The notes beneath the pieces are model-generated. The model had not been told where the DNA came from. It did not search any database and saw nothing but the letters and a program-made list of their open reading frames with translations. Both the position numbers and the translations under genes were made by a program. Below, piece by piece: positions 14,168-27,979 of a stretch of DNA of 64,000 nt; the stretch's first letter is position 1; each line of letters starts with the position of its first letter. The stretch comes from Flaccisagitta enflata (taxonomy: Eukaryota; Chaetognatha; Sagittoidea; Aphragmophora), in the NCBI GenBank assembly GCA_965153355.1, contig OZ231126.1, positions 39,618,001 through 39,682,000 on the forward strand, in the 5' to 3' direction.

Positions 14168-14844
14168 CAGTTTGGGTATAGTGAGGGATATTGTTTCACT
14201 TTTCATACAACTCAGTACCTTGGATTAGAATGTCCGGCGGTCGCATTAAGCTTGACCTCGATTCTATCCTCTAAGGGTATGGTTTCTTTACAATGTTACC
14301 CTCGGATGTTTTGTTGAATTTTGGTTACAAAAGTAACAATCATGGCCCTAACTACTTTTGGTAAGCAGTTTGCTTTTGGTTTATTTTGAGGAGGAATGTT
14401 TTTCAGATTCTGTTTTATGGAAAACTAGGAGTGGTGCGCGTATTAACTAGTCAGTGAGGGTTCACAAGGCCCTCTTCCATTTTTTTCAGTTTGGGTATAG
14501 TGAGGGATATTGTTTCACTTTTCATGCAATTCAGTACCTTGGATTAGAATGTCCGGCGGTCGCATTAAGCTTGATCTCGATTCTATCCTCAAAGGGTATG
14601 GTTTCTTTACAATGTTACCCTCGGGTGATTTGTTGAATTTTGGTTACAAAAGTAACAATCATGGCCCTAACTACTTTTGGTAAGCAGTTTGCTTTTGGGT
14701 TAGATGGAGGAGGAATGTTTTTCAGATTCTGTTTCAAGGAAAACTGGTGCGCGTATTAACTAGTCAGTGAGGGTTCACAAGGCCCTCTTCCATTTATTTC
14801 ACTTTGGGTATAGTGAGGGATATTGTTTCACTTTTCATACACTA
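14168..14844. repeat. ~319-bp tandem duplication, 2.1 copies
   Basis: Units start with CAGTTTGGGTATAGTGAGGG at 14168 and 14487. A third, partial unit begins at 14800 (CACTTTGGGTATAG) and breaks off at about 14844. The units differ at scattered positions, so the duplication is not brand new. The 60-170 codon frames across it are not recognised. Confidence 0.85.
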
Positions 14845-15099
14845 AATTTAGACGCATTATTCTTTTGATTTCTTGAAAAGGACAGGTGTCATTCAATCAT
14901 GATCACTAGAAACATACGCAACGCGAGCCGTCTTAACCTTGTTCGAAAGAAATGGATCGATTTCTACTTATAAATTGATCAGCAGAATATAATCATAGTG
15001 ATAAGAACGCAATGAGTGTGAAATGAAAGGTCATTATCAAACAATTTACTAAAATCAATTACTCAATTAACAAGCCCGACCGGGCAACGATGCGTCCGT

Positions 15100-15188
15100 A
15101 CTGTGTCTCTGTGTCCGGACGGATGGACGGACGGACCGACGGACGGATGGACCGACGGTCGGACCAACTGACCCTCTTATAGAGATGC
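15100..15188 (+). mobile_element. Tetranucleotide-core fragment related to family S
   Basis: GGACGGATGGACGGACGGAC and CGACGGACGG core ending in CCTCTTATAGA, the complement of the TCTATAAGAGG start seen near 10.9 and 28.7 kb. Confidence 0.5.
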
Positions 15189-15248
15189 GAGGACGCATTT
15201 AAAAAGAAAAACTGTACTAACACTAATTCGCTTTTTAGGAGAGTGTGA

Positions 15249-15406
15249 GAACAAGGCAGAATACACAACTACCCCAATCGCGTGCGAGTGGGCAAGAGCA
15301 GTGATAAAAATGATCACTAGGGCATTTGGCAGGAGTAGTGAGCTTAAAAAGGTCATAAACACCCAAAAAGTAACCTGGGGTGTAGATTCGCGTAGCAGGC
15401 GACAAA
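15249..15406 (+). mobile_element. Family S copy lacking most of the tetranucleotide core
   Basis: GAACAAGGCAGAATACACAA leader, CCCCAATCGCGTGCGAGTGG box, GATCACTAGGGCATTTGGCA segment, then directly CTGGGGTGTAGATTCGCGTA and GCAGGCGAC. It shows that the core is variable or dispensable. Confidence 0.7.
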
Positions 15407-15472
15407 TAAATGTAGGACATTTTATCCCCACAGTTTTTTAAAAAATTATCTTGTAAATTTAAGCGTTGCTGA

Positions 15473-15603
<131 letters not shown>

Positions 15604-15631
15604 CTGTGCTTTTTGAATTTCAAATAATCAA

Positions 15632-15792
15632 ATGATGAAGCAGAAGAGGAAAAAGAAGAAGAACAAAAAAGAGAAAGAGAAAGAAGAACAAGAAGAAGAG
15701 GATCAAAAAGAAAAAGAAATTGAAAAAAGAAGAAGAAGAAGAAGAAGAAGAAGAAGAAGAAAAGGAAAAAGAAAAAGAAAAAGAAAACGAAA

Positions 15793-15823
<31 letters not shown>

Positions 15824-16050
15824 GAAAAGAAAAAGAAAAAGAAAAAGAAAAAGAAAAAGAAAAAGAAAAAGAAAAAGAAAAAGAAGAAAAAATCAAAGTA
15901 GGAAGAGGGAGAAAAAAGGGAAGAAGAATTACGTTGAAAGGGACCTTGAGAATTGAATGGCCAATCTCAAAATAGAAAAAAAAAGGAACAAAAAACGGAA
16001 TGAAAAAAGCAAAAAAGAAAAAAAAAAAAAAAAAGAGAGAGATAAAACAA
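15632..16050. repeat. Purine tract with (GAA)n and (GAAAAA)n
   Basis: GAA triplets (15725-15762) pass into GAAAAA hexamers (15764-15885), then A-rich purine DNA to about 16050. The Lys/Glu frames here are artefacts. The same hexamer recurs at 52969. Confidence 0.9.
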
Positions 16051-17924
<1,874 letters not shown>

Positions 17925-17990
17925 TTTTGCATTGCTGCCCCTGCCCAAGCGTCCACAACTGGGGTGCCGTGTATCCGGTTTTGTTTTGGC
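17925..17990 (-). mobile_element. Family S 5' fragment
   Basis: On the minus strand: CAAAACCGGATACACGGCAC leader and CCCCAGTTGTGGACGCTTGG box, then GGCAGGGGCAGCAATGCAAA. The 3' half is missing. Confidence 0.6.
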
Positions 17991-18471
17991 AAGGACGGTA
18001 CATCGACGTGATTGGAGTAGTGTAATTACGTTATTAAAGATAAAAATGAGAAAAAAAAGGGAAAAAAATGAGAAAAAAAAAAGAGAAAAGAATTGTGGTT
18101 AAAAAAAAATTGTGGTTTTTATGTTAACGTTGAGGTTTTTATCTTCTCGCGTGGGCAATTGAGAGGCCAGTGGGTTTTTGATTAGCATGGACCTTTTGAA
18201 AGGTATCAGCATTTTGTTTCTTTTTACCTTCGGTATTTGCGGTTAAATGGGAATGATTGTTTTGAGTGATTGATTTGTTAAGAGCGATTATCAATCCGTC
18301 GAGATGCAATTTTGTTGTAGTAGAATGTGGTCGAGGAACGGAAGAAGGCGTGAGAGGGGAAGGACAAGTGGGCGGAAGAGCAAGGCCTCGTGGGCGTGGG
18401 TTGATTTGCAAGGGGGAAATACCTGCTTCAAAAGAATTTGACTGCTTAGAATAGAATTTATGATAAAAAAT
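17991..18471. other. Unassigned DNA
   Basis: No gene recognised. Contains A-rich runs near 18050-18090. Confidence 0.45.
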
Positions 18472-18616
18472 TAATCAATCAATCAATCAATAAATCAATT
18501 TCTTTTTTTTTTTAAATAAATAACATGAATGAATGAATGAATGAATGAATGAATGAATGAATGAATGAATGAATGAATGAATGAATGAATGAATGAATGA
18601 ATGAATGAATGAATGA
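18472..18616. repeat. (AATC)n and (GAAT)n microsatellites
   Basis: AATC units at 18472-18500, a T/A-rich gap, then about 22 GAAT units from 18526. Confidence 0.95.
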
Positions 18617-19640
18617 GAGCTTACATGTATTTTATAGCTGGTATCGGCCCGCCTAGTTCTAGCGATTAAAAGAAAAAAAGAGACATGGATATTGGATAAG
18701 TATGAGGCAAACAGTTTAAAGACGAGCCCAACACGGCGGCGGAAATGAATGCAACTTGCATTGATTTGACTCTTTCAGGTTTGGTAGGAAGTGGTGATCG
18801 TGTAACTTGTCAAACGATTGACTTTCGATGACACATTCGTCACCGGTGTACGTGCGTAACAGGCCTAACAGGAGAAGGAAAAGACGAAGGAGGGGGTGAA
18901 GGTGTAGGAGGTCCGGTTTAGGAATCAAATATCAATTTAATCAAACATTTCTTTTTTTCAGAAGAGAATTTCTTTCTTTTTTTTTCGACTAGAAGTCAAT
19001 CAAACTTTAATCAAATTGGCTGAGAAGATTCCACGGCGTGTTTTTTTTTTCTTTTTTTTTGTGGGCTTATTTACGGCCCGCGCAAAATGTGTAGGACGTG
19101 CTATGCATTTTTTGCGCCGATTTACAACTTTACAATTTACATTCTTAACTTGTACGTTTACCGAGGTGAGGATGTCAAGTCTCAAGTGGTCTGTAGAAAC
19201 GGAGCGAAAGTGAATCGTGCTTCTCATAGGTAAGGAATAAACGGGGCATGTATATATCGTTGATATATCGGTTTGTCATAGTTGATACATGGTAGTTGGC
19301 AGTTGTTGATTAAAACAAATAGTTTGTAAATCAAGACAACGTCATAGATGTAAACAATCGTCGTTGGTCAGTGTCAGTGACGTAAAACATTACCGGACAA
19401 TTTGGCACGTACACGGTCAGACGTACCGACAGACTGACTTCCAAAGTGACTTCAAGCGACGCCTGCTCGCTTGTTGAATACAAATGATCTGCCAGTACAG
19501 TATTCGATTTGGTTTTGACTAAATCAGCCTTCAAGGAACACTTATCAGTCTTCAGGTACTTTGAGACCGACTGATGGCCGGACCGATGGATTGGCCAAAA
19601 AAAAAAAAATAGGCTCATGAAGTCGCGTGGAAGGTAATTG
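18617..19640. other. Unassigned DNA
   Basis: No recognisable gene. A patch at 19560-19600 (GACTGATGGCCGGACCGATG) and the AGTCGCGTGG at 19621 look like decayed family S pieces. Confidence 0.4.
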
Positions 19641-19775
19641 AAACAAGACCGTATACACGAGCCGAAGTCGCGTGCGGGTGGGCAGGAGCGGCGAAAAAGC
19701 TAAGGGTTACCGACCGACCGACCGACCGACAGACGGACAGAGTGGGTCATAGAGTCGCGTGCACGCGACTAAAAA
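19641..19775 (+). mobile_element. Family S copy
   Basis: AAACAAGACCGTATACACGA leader, AGTCGCGTGCGGGTGGGCAG box, GGAGCGGCGAAAAAGC, ACCG x5 core with GACAGACGGACAG, then GGGTCATAGAGTCGCGTGCA and CGCGACTAAAAAG. It shows the perfect terminal hairpin AGTCGCGTGCACGCGACT. Confidence 0.8.
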
Positions 19776-21720
19776 GATGTAATATCTAAGCGGGAGTTTC
19801 CTGGGCTCATCCGTGGGCGCTGCCGTGATTCAAGAAACTCAAGACGACCAAAGGCGAGGCCAAGGGCGATCCAGCAGAGATTTCCATCATCTTCGGTGGG
19901 TGGCCAAATCTGAAATCAAGGCAGGTCTCTCTCTATTAATCAAATGTTAAATCCTCCGTATTTCTAACTTCACCCACACTTATGGCTCGCTTCTAGAACG
20001 TCATCATCGTGAAGGGGGGATTTTCAGAAGTTGGTCTTGTAGTTCTCTCATTACATTTTTCTTTTTCTTTTTATCTTATTGGTCCTCCCACACGCAGCTG
20101 GTAATAAGCGCCCTCTCCGACCTTGCTTTTCCTTCTCCCTTAAACCCTGGATTTCGTATGAATTACTCTCTTTCCAATTTCGTTTTGATCATGAACAAGT
20201 TTTAAGTTCATTTCTGATTCCCCTCTTATCTTTGAGGGCAGTGGCCCCAAAGAGCTTCCTTCTTCAAGAACGCTGGTATAACATTTCATATGTTTGTTTT
20301 ACTATATATCCAAATCTCCTTAATTACCTTATTGAGCTAGAAAATTGATAAAATTTGTGTTCTGAATGTCTGATGATGACGGACAAGCACAGCTCAAAAC
20401 AATGTTTCCAGCATTCAATTTCTAAATCAAATTTTCAAGTACAAGCTGAAATTGGATGTTGACCAGCCTAAAGACAGAATCGTCCTTTCACATGATCAAG
20501 AGCCATTGTAAAGTGAAAAGATAACAAAAGTGATATCCATGGCATGATGGCAAAAGAAAAACCCTCAACTACTATCTAGAGCATAATCATAAAGACAAGC
20601 GTTTATAACAATAACTCTGGTTAGAATAACAAATCTATACAAAAATCAGTGAGATTTGGAAACTACTTCAAATTTCTCAAGTAATGCCGCAAACCGCATC
20701 TGGCTAGCTCAAGCCATTTAGAAATGACAAACAAAACAAGATTGATACCTCAAATGAAAAATAGCAAAAATATTGTATCTTGATTTCTGCAATAGATATT
20801 ATAGTCATTCTGGGAATAGATAGATGGTGTTTTATCTAATTTTTTATCCCTGCTACAACGCCAAACACTTGTTACATGTTCCTGTTTGATTCCAGCTCTA
20901 TTCAATCATTGTGGTTGAAAATAAGGCTTAGGGGAGCTCCTAGAATAGACTGAGATGAATGATCTTAAACAATTTTCCAGGAGATGAGAAACATAATGCA
21001 TTTACACCTAAAACTTATTTGGAAATGTCTAAAAACCCATATTCAAAGAGTTACTGTTTATTGAAGATGTAAAACTACATATATAACAGATTTTAGAGGT
21101 TCTGTTAAGATTATTTTTGAATAAACTAGTCAAGTAGTATACTTTCTATATACTTTTGCTCTAGATAGTAATGCCTTGAACTCTGCAAAATCCATGACCA
21201 TTTGAAAGCTCCTCAAAAAATTTTCAAAGTGTAATTTTCCTGGTCAATCTAGCTTTATTCATTTAGAAATGTCATAGATTTGAAGAAAAATATCGCAGTT
21301 TAAGAAAGTGCAAATTTCAATTTCTTCCACAAAGCAAATTTAGTCTTTTCATATTTCTCAATGATTCAACTCACGGTTATCAAAACTTCTCAATATCTAT
21401 GAGCAAATTAAAGAGCCTCAAAGTTTCTTTAAAATGGCACCAAGAACAAATTTTTTATTCATTGCGTTCAAATTCTATGCTTAAGTAAAATTATGAAAAT
21501 CCTGTGATGAATTTACAATTTTTTGCCCGCCTGTCTTCATCTTGATGCTATTTCTAAACAACAAATGCAAAGACAACCAGCAAGGTGTCATTTTAATGAT
21601 TTTTCACAGAGCTTCAAAACTGTCATGCATTATGTCGTTTTCCTCATTACTTCAATGTGAAATATATTTGTTCATTTTTTTCTTCGCCTTAGTTATAAGG
21701 CCCCAAAGCCCATACTTTTT
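19776..21720. other. Unassigned AT-rich DNA
   Basis: About 1.9 kb without a recognisable gene or tandem repeat. 20233-20256 (GAGGGCAGTGGCCCCAAAG) is a short piece of a family P arm. 20350-21540 is plain AT-rich sequence in which I see nothing further. Confidence 0.45.
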
Positions 21721-22053
21721 GGGCAGCGGCCCCAAAGGGCCAATGTCCCGTAGGACACAGGAGTATTTTCCTTCAGTCCTTCTTTCCGTCCGTCCATCCA
21801 TCCATCCGTCCCCCCCTCAAATCAGCTCTTCGGTCCTCAATTCTGCCCCTCGTACCAAAAATCTGCTCTTCAGGTCTAAAATCCGCCTTCAATTACCCCC
21901 CATGTCTTACTAGGCCTGATACATTCCTCCTCAGGACGTCTGGAAATTCACCCTTGTATCCTACAGGACATAGGTCTTTTGGGGCCGCTGCCCTGCTCTC
22001 ACTCCACTACTTCAATGTCTCACTCAAAGCAGGGCATCGGGTACCGCTGACCA
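21721..22053 (-). mobile_element. Family P palindromic repeat
   Basis: Arms GGGCAGCGGCCCCAAAGGGC with GTAGGACACAGGAG (from 21721) and the complement CCTACAGGACATAGG, TTTTGGGGCCGCTGCCC (to about 21994). The core has CCGTCCGTCCATCC and TCAAATCTGCTCTTC-type short repeats. The leader follows on the minus strand to GGTACCGCTGACC at 22053. A T5 run lies before the first arm. Confidence 0.75.
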
Positions 22054-22948
22054 TGTGCAATCCTTGGATGACTAGTTCCTCTGTAGCTTTGACTTCATTT
22101 TAAGGAAAATTTTGGCTTGACGATTGTATTACGTGCATGGTTGGGATTTTAGGTCCTAAGGCTCAGCTAAGGTTATTAGGCCTGAGGCTGGATTTACTAT
22201 GAATTTTGGTCTCACACGAGGATACATTTCGAAGATCTCTATCCTTATTTATTTACCTGCCCTCTAACAACGGTATTTTTCCAGTTCAACTTCTTTGTTT
22301 TGCTTGCCTCAAGTTGAGATTCTAAACTGTCCAAGCATTGAACGTTTAGTTTGAACACGAAAATCTTGGCCTCTGGTCCCAACTGCGGGCCGATAGACGG
22401 ACATCCAAGCCCAAACGCCAATTTTCCTGTCTCCAAATCACCATTAAAGCTTAGATGCCATCATTCTAGAGAGACAGTTTTTATGTTAAGCCGAAAAACG
22501 GTAACTGAACTTGAGTTTCCAACTGCCATCGCACACTAGAAAATGATTGGAGCTGTGTGACAAACTCGGGTTTTCCATCTCCGACAAATTAAGTAAAATA
22601 CCCATGTGATGGCTTCGTCGTAAAACTAAAAGAAAGGATTATTCTAGATTTTGAGCAGGATCTTACTGAGTGCCGAACAAGGACATGGTTTTACAACAGG
22701 ATGATGATATTGGATGTAAATTAATGCTAAACTTCATAATGTGGTTGAAAAATCGATTTACATGTGTTACTAACTCGTTACATGTGAGACAAGCTGCCAA
22801 TAAAACGCCGTGGTAAACAGGATGGTGATATTAAAGTCCAACGGCCTCGCTGTTTACAGACAGTATACGATTGAAGCTTAAGATGCATTTAGTAGATTTG
22901 GTAATAACCCTTATCTTTTATCCAAGCTATTTGCGTTTGATTATTATT
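22054..22948. other. Unassigned DNA
   Basis: 22140-22200 has GGCCTGAGGCTGG-type words like the core of family P at 33.9 kb. Otherwise nothing recognised. Confidence 0.4.
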
Positions 22949-23524
22949 AGCCCTGGATACCGGGGTGGGGGTTGGGAGGTCATAGGTGTCAGAAACTTAT
23001 GTAATTCTACAAACTGCCCCCATTTATCATAATAGAAAGACTTGCAAAGTTTCATGACCATCTGACAAGTCCCTGATAGGGCCGCCACCCCCCCCATTTT
23101 AAAATGGTAAAAAGGTTTACAAAAATTTGCTCCCATTGAATCCTATGATGACAAGGAACATCTCAGAAGGTCATGAAACTTGGAACATCTTTTTATCATA
23201 ATAAATGGGGGTAGTTTGTAGAATGACATACTTTGATTGTAACTTTTGTAAGATATTTTGTGTATGCTGGATGGTGTGGGTCTGTCCGACCCTATTCTGG
23301 TGAGTTATGCAGTCAAGCTGATAGTTTTGTCAGGTAAGCATTTTGTTTGTCAATATTAAAGGATAGTTGTGAGCAATCCGGAGTAAACACCATTGAAAGC
23401 TTGCAAGGCTTTCATCCTTTGTAAATTGGAGAATTCTGGCCTCCTTTTGTAAGGGCAATGTTGTTTCAACTTTCATAGGTTTCTGAGACCTAAGACTTCA
23501 ATACCCCCACCCTGCTGGATACTT
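22949..23524. mobile_element. Imperfect foldback element
   Basis: The outer inverted repeats are GGGGTGGGGGTTGGGAGGTC with AGAAACTTATG (left) and the complement of CATAGGTTTCTGAGACC with ACCCCCACCCTGC (right). An inner palindrome at about 22997-23236 pairs TTCTACAAACTGCCCCCATT and AAAGTTTCATGACC with their complements. No clear target duplication. A decayed non-autonomous DNA element is the likely explanation. Confidence 0.55.
23358..23468 (+). repeat. Dispersed ~110-bp repeat, copy 1
   Basis: AAAGGATAGTTGTGAG..ATCCGGAGTAAACACCAT ... TTCATCCTTTGT ... AAGGGCAATGTTGT. The same words in the same order occur at 24290-24384. Confidence 0.6.
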
Positions 23525-25620
23525 ACGTTTCACGTTCACTTTCAAGAACAGCCCAAAAACCAAAACCATAACCAACAGACGAATAGGCCAATCGATTATG
23601 AGGGCTTGAAACGTGCACGACATTTAAGAATTATATTATCTAACACCCTTTTTGTCAATCTGTGTAAGCCGGTGAAGTAAGACAGAGGGGCCGCGCCTTT
23701 ATAGACTCCCCTTCCTCGCGTACGCCTCTCCCAATAAAAAAAAAACCTCTTCTGAAGGCTCATTTATGATGAATAACAATTTTTTTTGTTTCGTTAGATG
23801 TGACATAAATCAACTCATTTATTATCCAGATAAGCTATAGAGGACCATATCGGTTTTAGCCTGTATGACTACGTGTAAGTCTTTTTTATCACTAGTTCCC
23901 CAGTGGCTGAAGATAATATACGAATGCGAATCAATCGATGAAAACGAAAGGCCCATAAATAAGAAACAGAATCTAGGTCTCCACCTTGCCCCTCCTCATT
24001 CTATCGGAAACCGAAATGTACGGAAAGAATCTCGTCCCTCCTGACCTTTCTCCCGATGCATAAGTATAGGAAGGGGGTAAATGGTGGCCCAGGTTTTGCC
24101 TAATCTGATCAGCCCGAAAGTTTAGTCAGTGTCTCGTATCCAAAACTATCAAAGGAGGCAGGAATCCAGAGGGCACAAATAATCAGAGCACGTTAACTCA
24201 ATTCGCTTGTGACAGGTTGTTGATCTAATTCTGAATATGCCCGCCTGCCGTTTCCAGAGATATATATTTTCTAATGCTTTTTATTGATAAAGGATAGTTG
24301 TGAGGGGTCCGGATTAAGCACCATGGAGAGTTCCCAAGACTCGTCCTTTGTTTTTATGTATCTTTTTAAAGGGCAATGTTGTCACAAGTCATATCATCTA
24401 ACTGCCCAAATTACGTCTCAACCCTTTCTACTAAGCCACCTCCCATCTTTTACCACCTCTTTCTAGTTTTCGACCACACTTGACACGATCGACTACATTG
24501 TCCCTTTTTTTTGACCACCAGCCTAACCACATTCTTACTCTTTTTTCTTATCATTAACATCTGATCCATCTTTCGCCTATGACGTCATTACTGCACGTAT
24601 GAAAAAAGACGCACTTTTAAAATTGCCTATTATAGCCGGGACTCCTGCCCAAATATCTGTGTAGCCTGCTCCTGTCCATCGACGCGCGACTTGGCTAGCT
24701 GTCTGTCCGGCCTTGTTTCGTTTAGAGATGGCAGGAGTTTTAATGAAAACTTTGCCCATATTGTAAAACGTGCATTCTGAAAAACGTGCATTCTACCAAC
24801 GTGCATTCTAGCAAAATAGACCTCCTCTTTGAAGGGCTCTAGCTTCTAAACCGTTTGAGATCTAGATACAGATTGGTCCGGAATGAATGATTTCTTGAAA
24901 ATCTCCAAGAATGTCTCACATTGAAAAAAAACCTTTATTTGTGGTAACTGTTTCATCTAGGAATAAAAAGGTGCCCCTTTTTTTTTGCACGCGTGGTACG
25001 CTATATTGATTTCACTCTTAAGCTCTTTGACCACCACACACTTTTTTTCCTATTTACGCCCGAGGCCTCAGACGTCAAAGACATGATTTTAAGTTACGAC
25101 CTTCGATATTTGTAAATTGCAATTTATGTGAGGTCAAGTTGAGAGAATAAGAAACATGCGCGTTCCGCCTCGTGACCAAACTTGTCAGTACAACGAGTGT
25201 TTTGCTCTATCTTCCTCTTTTATTTGGCACGTTCTTTTTCATTCACTTGAAGCAAATATTGCTCATAAATTCCGTGCCAGTGGGTAAGTATTGAGCGGAC
25301 AAGCCATTTTTTTTGGTAGGCCTCTTCCGTCCATCGGTCTATCTGTCCGTCTATCTGTCCCTCCGAATGAAAAAAAAGTATAAAAATGCATTTCCCCCCT
25401 GCCCCCATCCGCGACGGTATCGCAACCCCGGAATACTTGTCCTCTTACCCACCGGCCTTTCAATGCCAAAATGTTACACCGTCTGCGCATCTGTGTATCC
25501 ATCTTGTTGGATCAATTTAGCCAGTCTGTCTCTCTTTCTCGATGCGCAATGATACATTGTAAGGTTGACTCTGACTTGGGGAAAACGTCAGTGAAAAAGA
25601 GTTTTAGGAAGAAGTCGTAG
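23525..25620. other. Unassigned DNA
   Basis: No gene recognised. A pyrimidine-rich stretch lies at 24410-24560. Decayed family S leader-like words occur at about 24655-24722 (minus) and a GTCCGTCTATCTGTCC core at 25325-25365. A T/A-rich patch lies at 24970-25010. Confidence 0.4.
24290..24384 (+). repeat. Dispersed ~110-bp repeat, copy 2
   Basis: AAAGGATAGTTGTGAGGGGT, CCGGATTAAGCACCATGG, TCGTCCTTTGT, AAAGGGCAATGTTGT. Diverged sister of 23358-23468. Confidence 0.6.
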
Positions 25621-27163
25621 CACCCATCCCTAGATACCCTCCTAAAGAAAATCGAAATACCCATTTTTTCTGATTATGTGTTTTCACTCAAGTAACATGT
25701 GGGTTACTCAAAAAAATAAAAAACGAAAAAATTCGCTTGAAAATTTTGGATTTTTTGCCATTTTTAGGCAAAAAAACACTATATTTTTCTTTTTTTTCTC
25801 TCTAAATCCGTAGAAAATGTTAGTTATGCCCCTGTGAGCCATGGAATTGATAGGTATAAATGAAACACACTAGCTGACATGCATAGTTACTAGTTTGAAG
25901 CATTTTTGGTTCAATAACATCAAAAAATCACAAAAACAAGGCCGGATACACGGCAATCCAGTCGCGGACGGTTGGGCAGGAGCAGTAATGCAAAAACCGC
26001 TCGGAATTCAAAAATGTGACGGACTGACCAACGGACGGACCTACCGACATACCGACCGACACGGCAAGGTGTAGAGTTGCGTGTCCGCGACTAAAAAAAG
26101 CAAAAAAAGCTATTTTTTTGTATTGTTACGACTTTTTTCACTTTTAACTAACAAGAAATGTTAGTTGTGCCACTGTGAGACATAGAATTGATAGGCATAG
26201 GTGAAACACACTGGCTGGTATGCAAAGCAACTAGTTTGAAGCATTTTTGATTCGTTATTAACTAGATTGTCACAATAAAGTCACAAAATTAACTATTTTT
26301 TTGCATTCTTTACTTTTAACTTTGAAAAAAACTTTAAAAATGTTATCAATTTTTGTGAAAATATCAAAGAGCCCTCTTGGCAAGGTTTCATTTTCGTTAG
26401 TTCCAGTAAATAGAGCTCATATCCTATACAAAAATGTAAAAAAAACCTAATGCAGTGTTGCTTTTTATCTGTTCTTGCTATGAGAAGGCAGTGGGGTCTT
26501 TTCTGCTCTTTTCAAGCTGATTTTGGAGCAGTTACTTGATCAAAAACTCATCGCACATGCTGTTATGCTTACCCTGGATTCTATTTTACTTATTCTATGA
26601 CTTACAAGAGCATTTTTAAAGTTTTTTCAAGGTTAAAAGTAAAAAAATGATTATTTTTGTTTTTTTAGGTGACTTTTTAACTAATAACAAACAAAAAATG
26701 CTTCAAACTAGTTGCTTTGCATACCAGCTAGTGCATATCACCTATGCCTACCAATTCCATGTCTCACAGTGGCACAACTAACATTTTCTATTGGTTAAAA
26801 GTAAAAAAAATCCTAAAAATGCAAAAAAATAACCTTTTTTGCTCTTTTTTTGTGATTTTTAAAATGTTAATGAACCAAAAATGCTTCAAACTAGTTACAA
26901 TGCATGCCAGCTAGTGTGTTTCATCTATGCCTACCAATTTCATGGCTCACAGGGGCATAACTAACATTTTCTACTGATTAAGAGAGAAAAAAATGCAAAA
27001 AATAGTGGTTTTTTGCCTAAGAATAGCAGAAAATCCAAAAATTTCAAGCGGATTTTTTTGTTTTTTATTTTTTCGAGTAGCCCACATGTTACTTGAGTGA
27101 AAACACATAATCAGAAAAAATGGGTATTTCGATTTTCTTTAGGAGGGTATCTAGGGATGGGTG
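25621..27163. mobile_element. Foldback element with ~555-bp inverted arms and 4-bp GTAG flanks
   Basis: The termini are CACCCATCCCTAGATACCCT and its complement ending AGGGATGGGTG. The arms run 25621-26342 (including a 162-bp family S insertion) and 26612-27163. Without the insertion both are about 555 bp. Each arm holds two diverged copies of a ~250-bp unit with GAAAATGTTAGTT, TGCCcCTGTGAG and CTAGTTTGAAGCATTTTT. The core is about 270 bp. GTAG is found directly before (25617-25620) and after (27164-27167), a probable target duplication. No coding capacity, so non-autonomous. The superfamily cannot be assigned from the ends alone. Confidence 0.85.
25935..26097 (+). mobile_element. Family S copy nested in the foldback element
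   Basis: AACAAGGCCGGATACACGGC, AATCCAGTCGCGGACGGTTG, GCAGGAGCAGTAATGCAAAA, GACC/GACG core, GCAAGGTGTAGAGTTGCGTG and TCCGCGACTAAAA. The opposite arm lacks it, which fixes both insertion limits. Nearly identical to the copy at 35688. Confidence 0.85.
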
Positions 27164-27167
27164 GTAG

Positions 27168-27979
27168 AATAAGTGTTACCTTTTTTTCCCACTTTTTCAT
27201 TAAAGAAAGTTTGTAAAGCATCAAAACCAATTATTCTGAAGACTTATGATGTCCACAGTTTTATTCAGCGTCCTCACTTTAGTCTATGGACTTAAAATAT
27301 GTTTCGAGCCAGCTTATCAACCCCCGTTGATATCGCCGCCTACATTTATCAAAACGGAATCAATCGTATCTCTCTGGCAATGGCACTGAATAAGGTGTTT
27401 TCACAAATTCTTAGCCATGTAATATCTCGAAACCGGCATCGTCGTAAACTTCATCTGACGTATGTACCCACCTCTAATTTAACGCAGATTGGTAGTGGGT
27501 GCCTCATCATCTCGGATACCGGATGGTGCTTTTGTTGCGTGTAAATGAATAGTGAGGGAGAGGGAGGGGGGAAGGAGGAGAGGGGGGTGCTTGAAACTTT
27601 TACGCGATTGATCCATAAAACAGGAAATTGTTAAAAAGGAGGCGTTTAATTTCTTCAGTGACGTAAAAGTAAGTTTATAGCCACAACAAAATAACAAACA
27701 GTCCGTCGCGTCAATATGGACTTTGAAGTGTGAACCGGTTCAATTTTTCGTTAAAAAGAAAAAAAATTCCATTTCTTCGTCGAGAAAACACTGATTGACT
27801 TTTGTGGTGGTGCCCGTTCAACACTAGAAACTTCCGAAATCGTCATTAACTGATATAACACGCCCTTCAGGTGACTCTACCACTCCACTTTCTTTTTACT
27901 AGCTACTCTAACGTACATAATAATTTGAGAGTTTCCATTATCTATCGTTTGGAAAAAAGTCGAAGAGACGAAGTCCCTT
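27168..27979. other. Unassigned DNA
   Basis: An 81-codon frame at 27299-27544 has no recognised family. Nothing else is seen apart from a G/A-rich patch at 27550-27590. Confidence 0.45.

Noticed and set aside
13805-14317. 170-codon frame across the family P copy and the tandem duplication
   Set aside because: It crosses a palindromic repeat and a duplicated non-coding unit and shows no domain.
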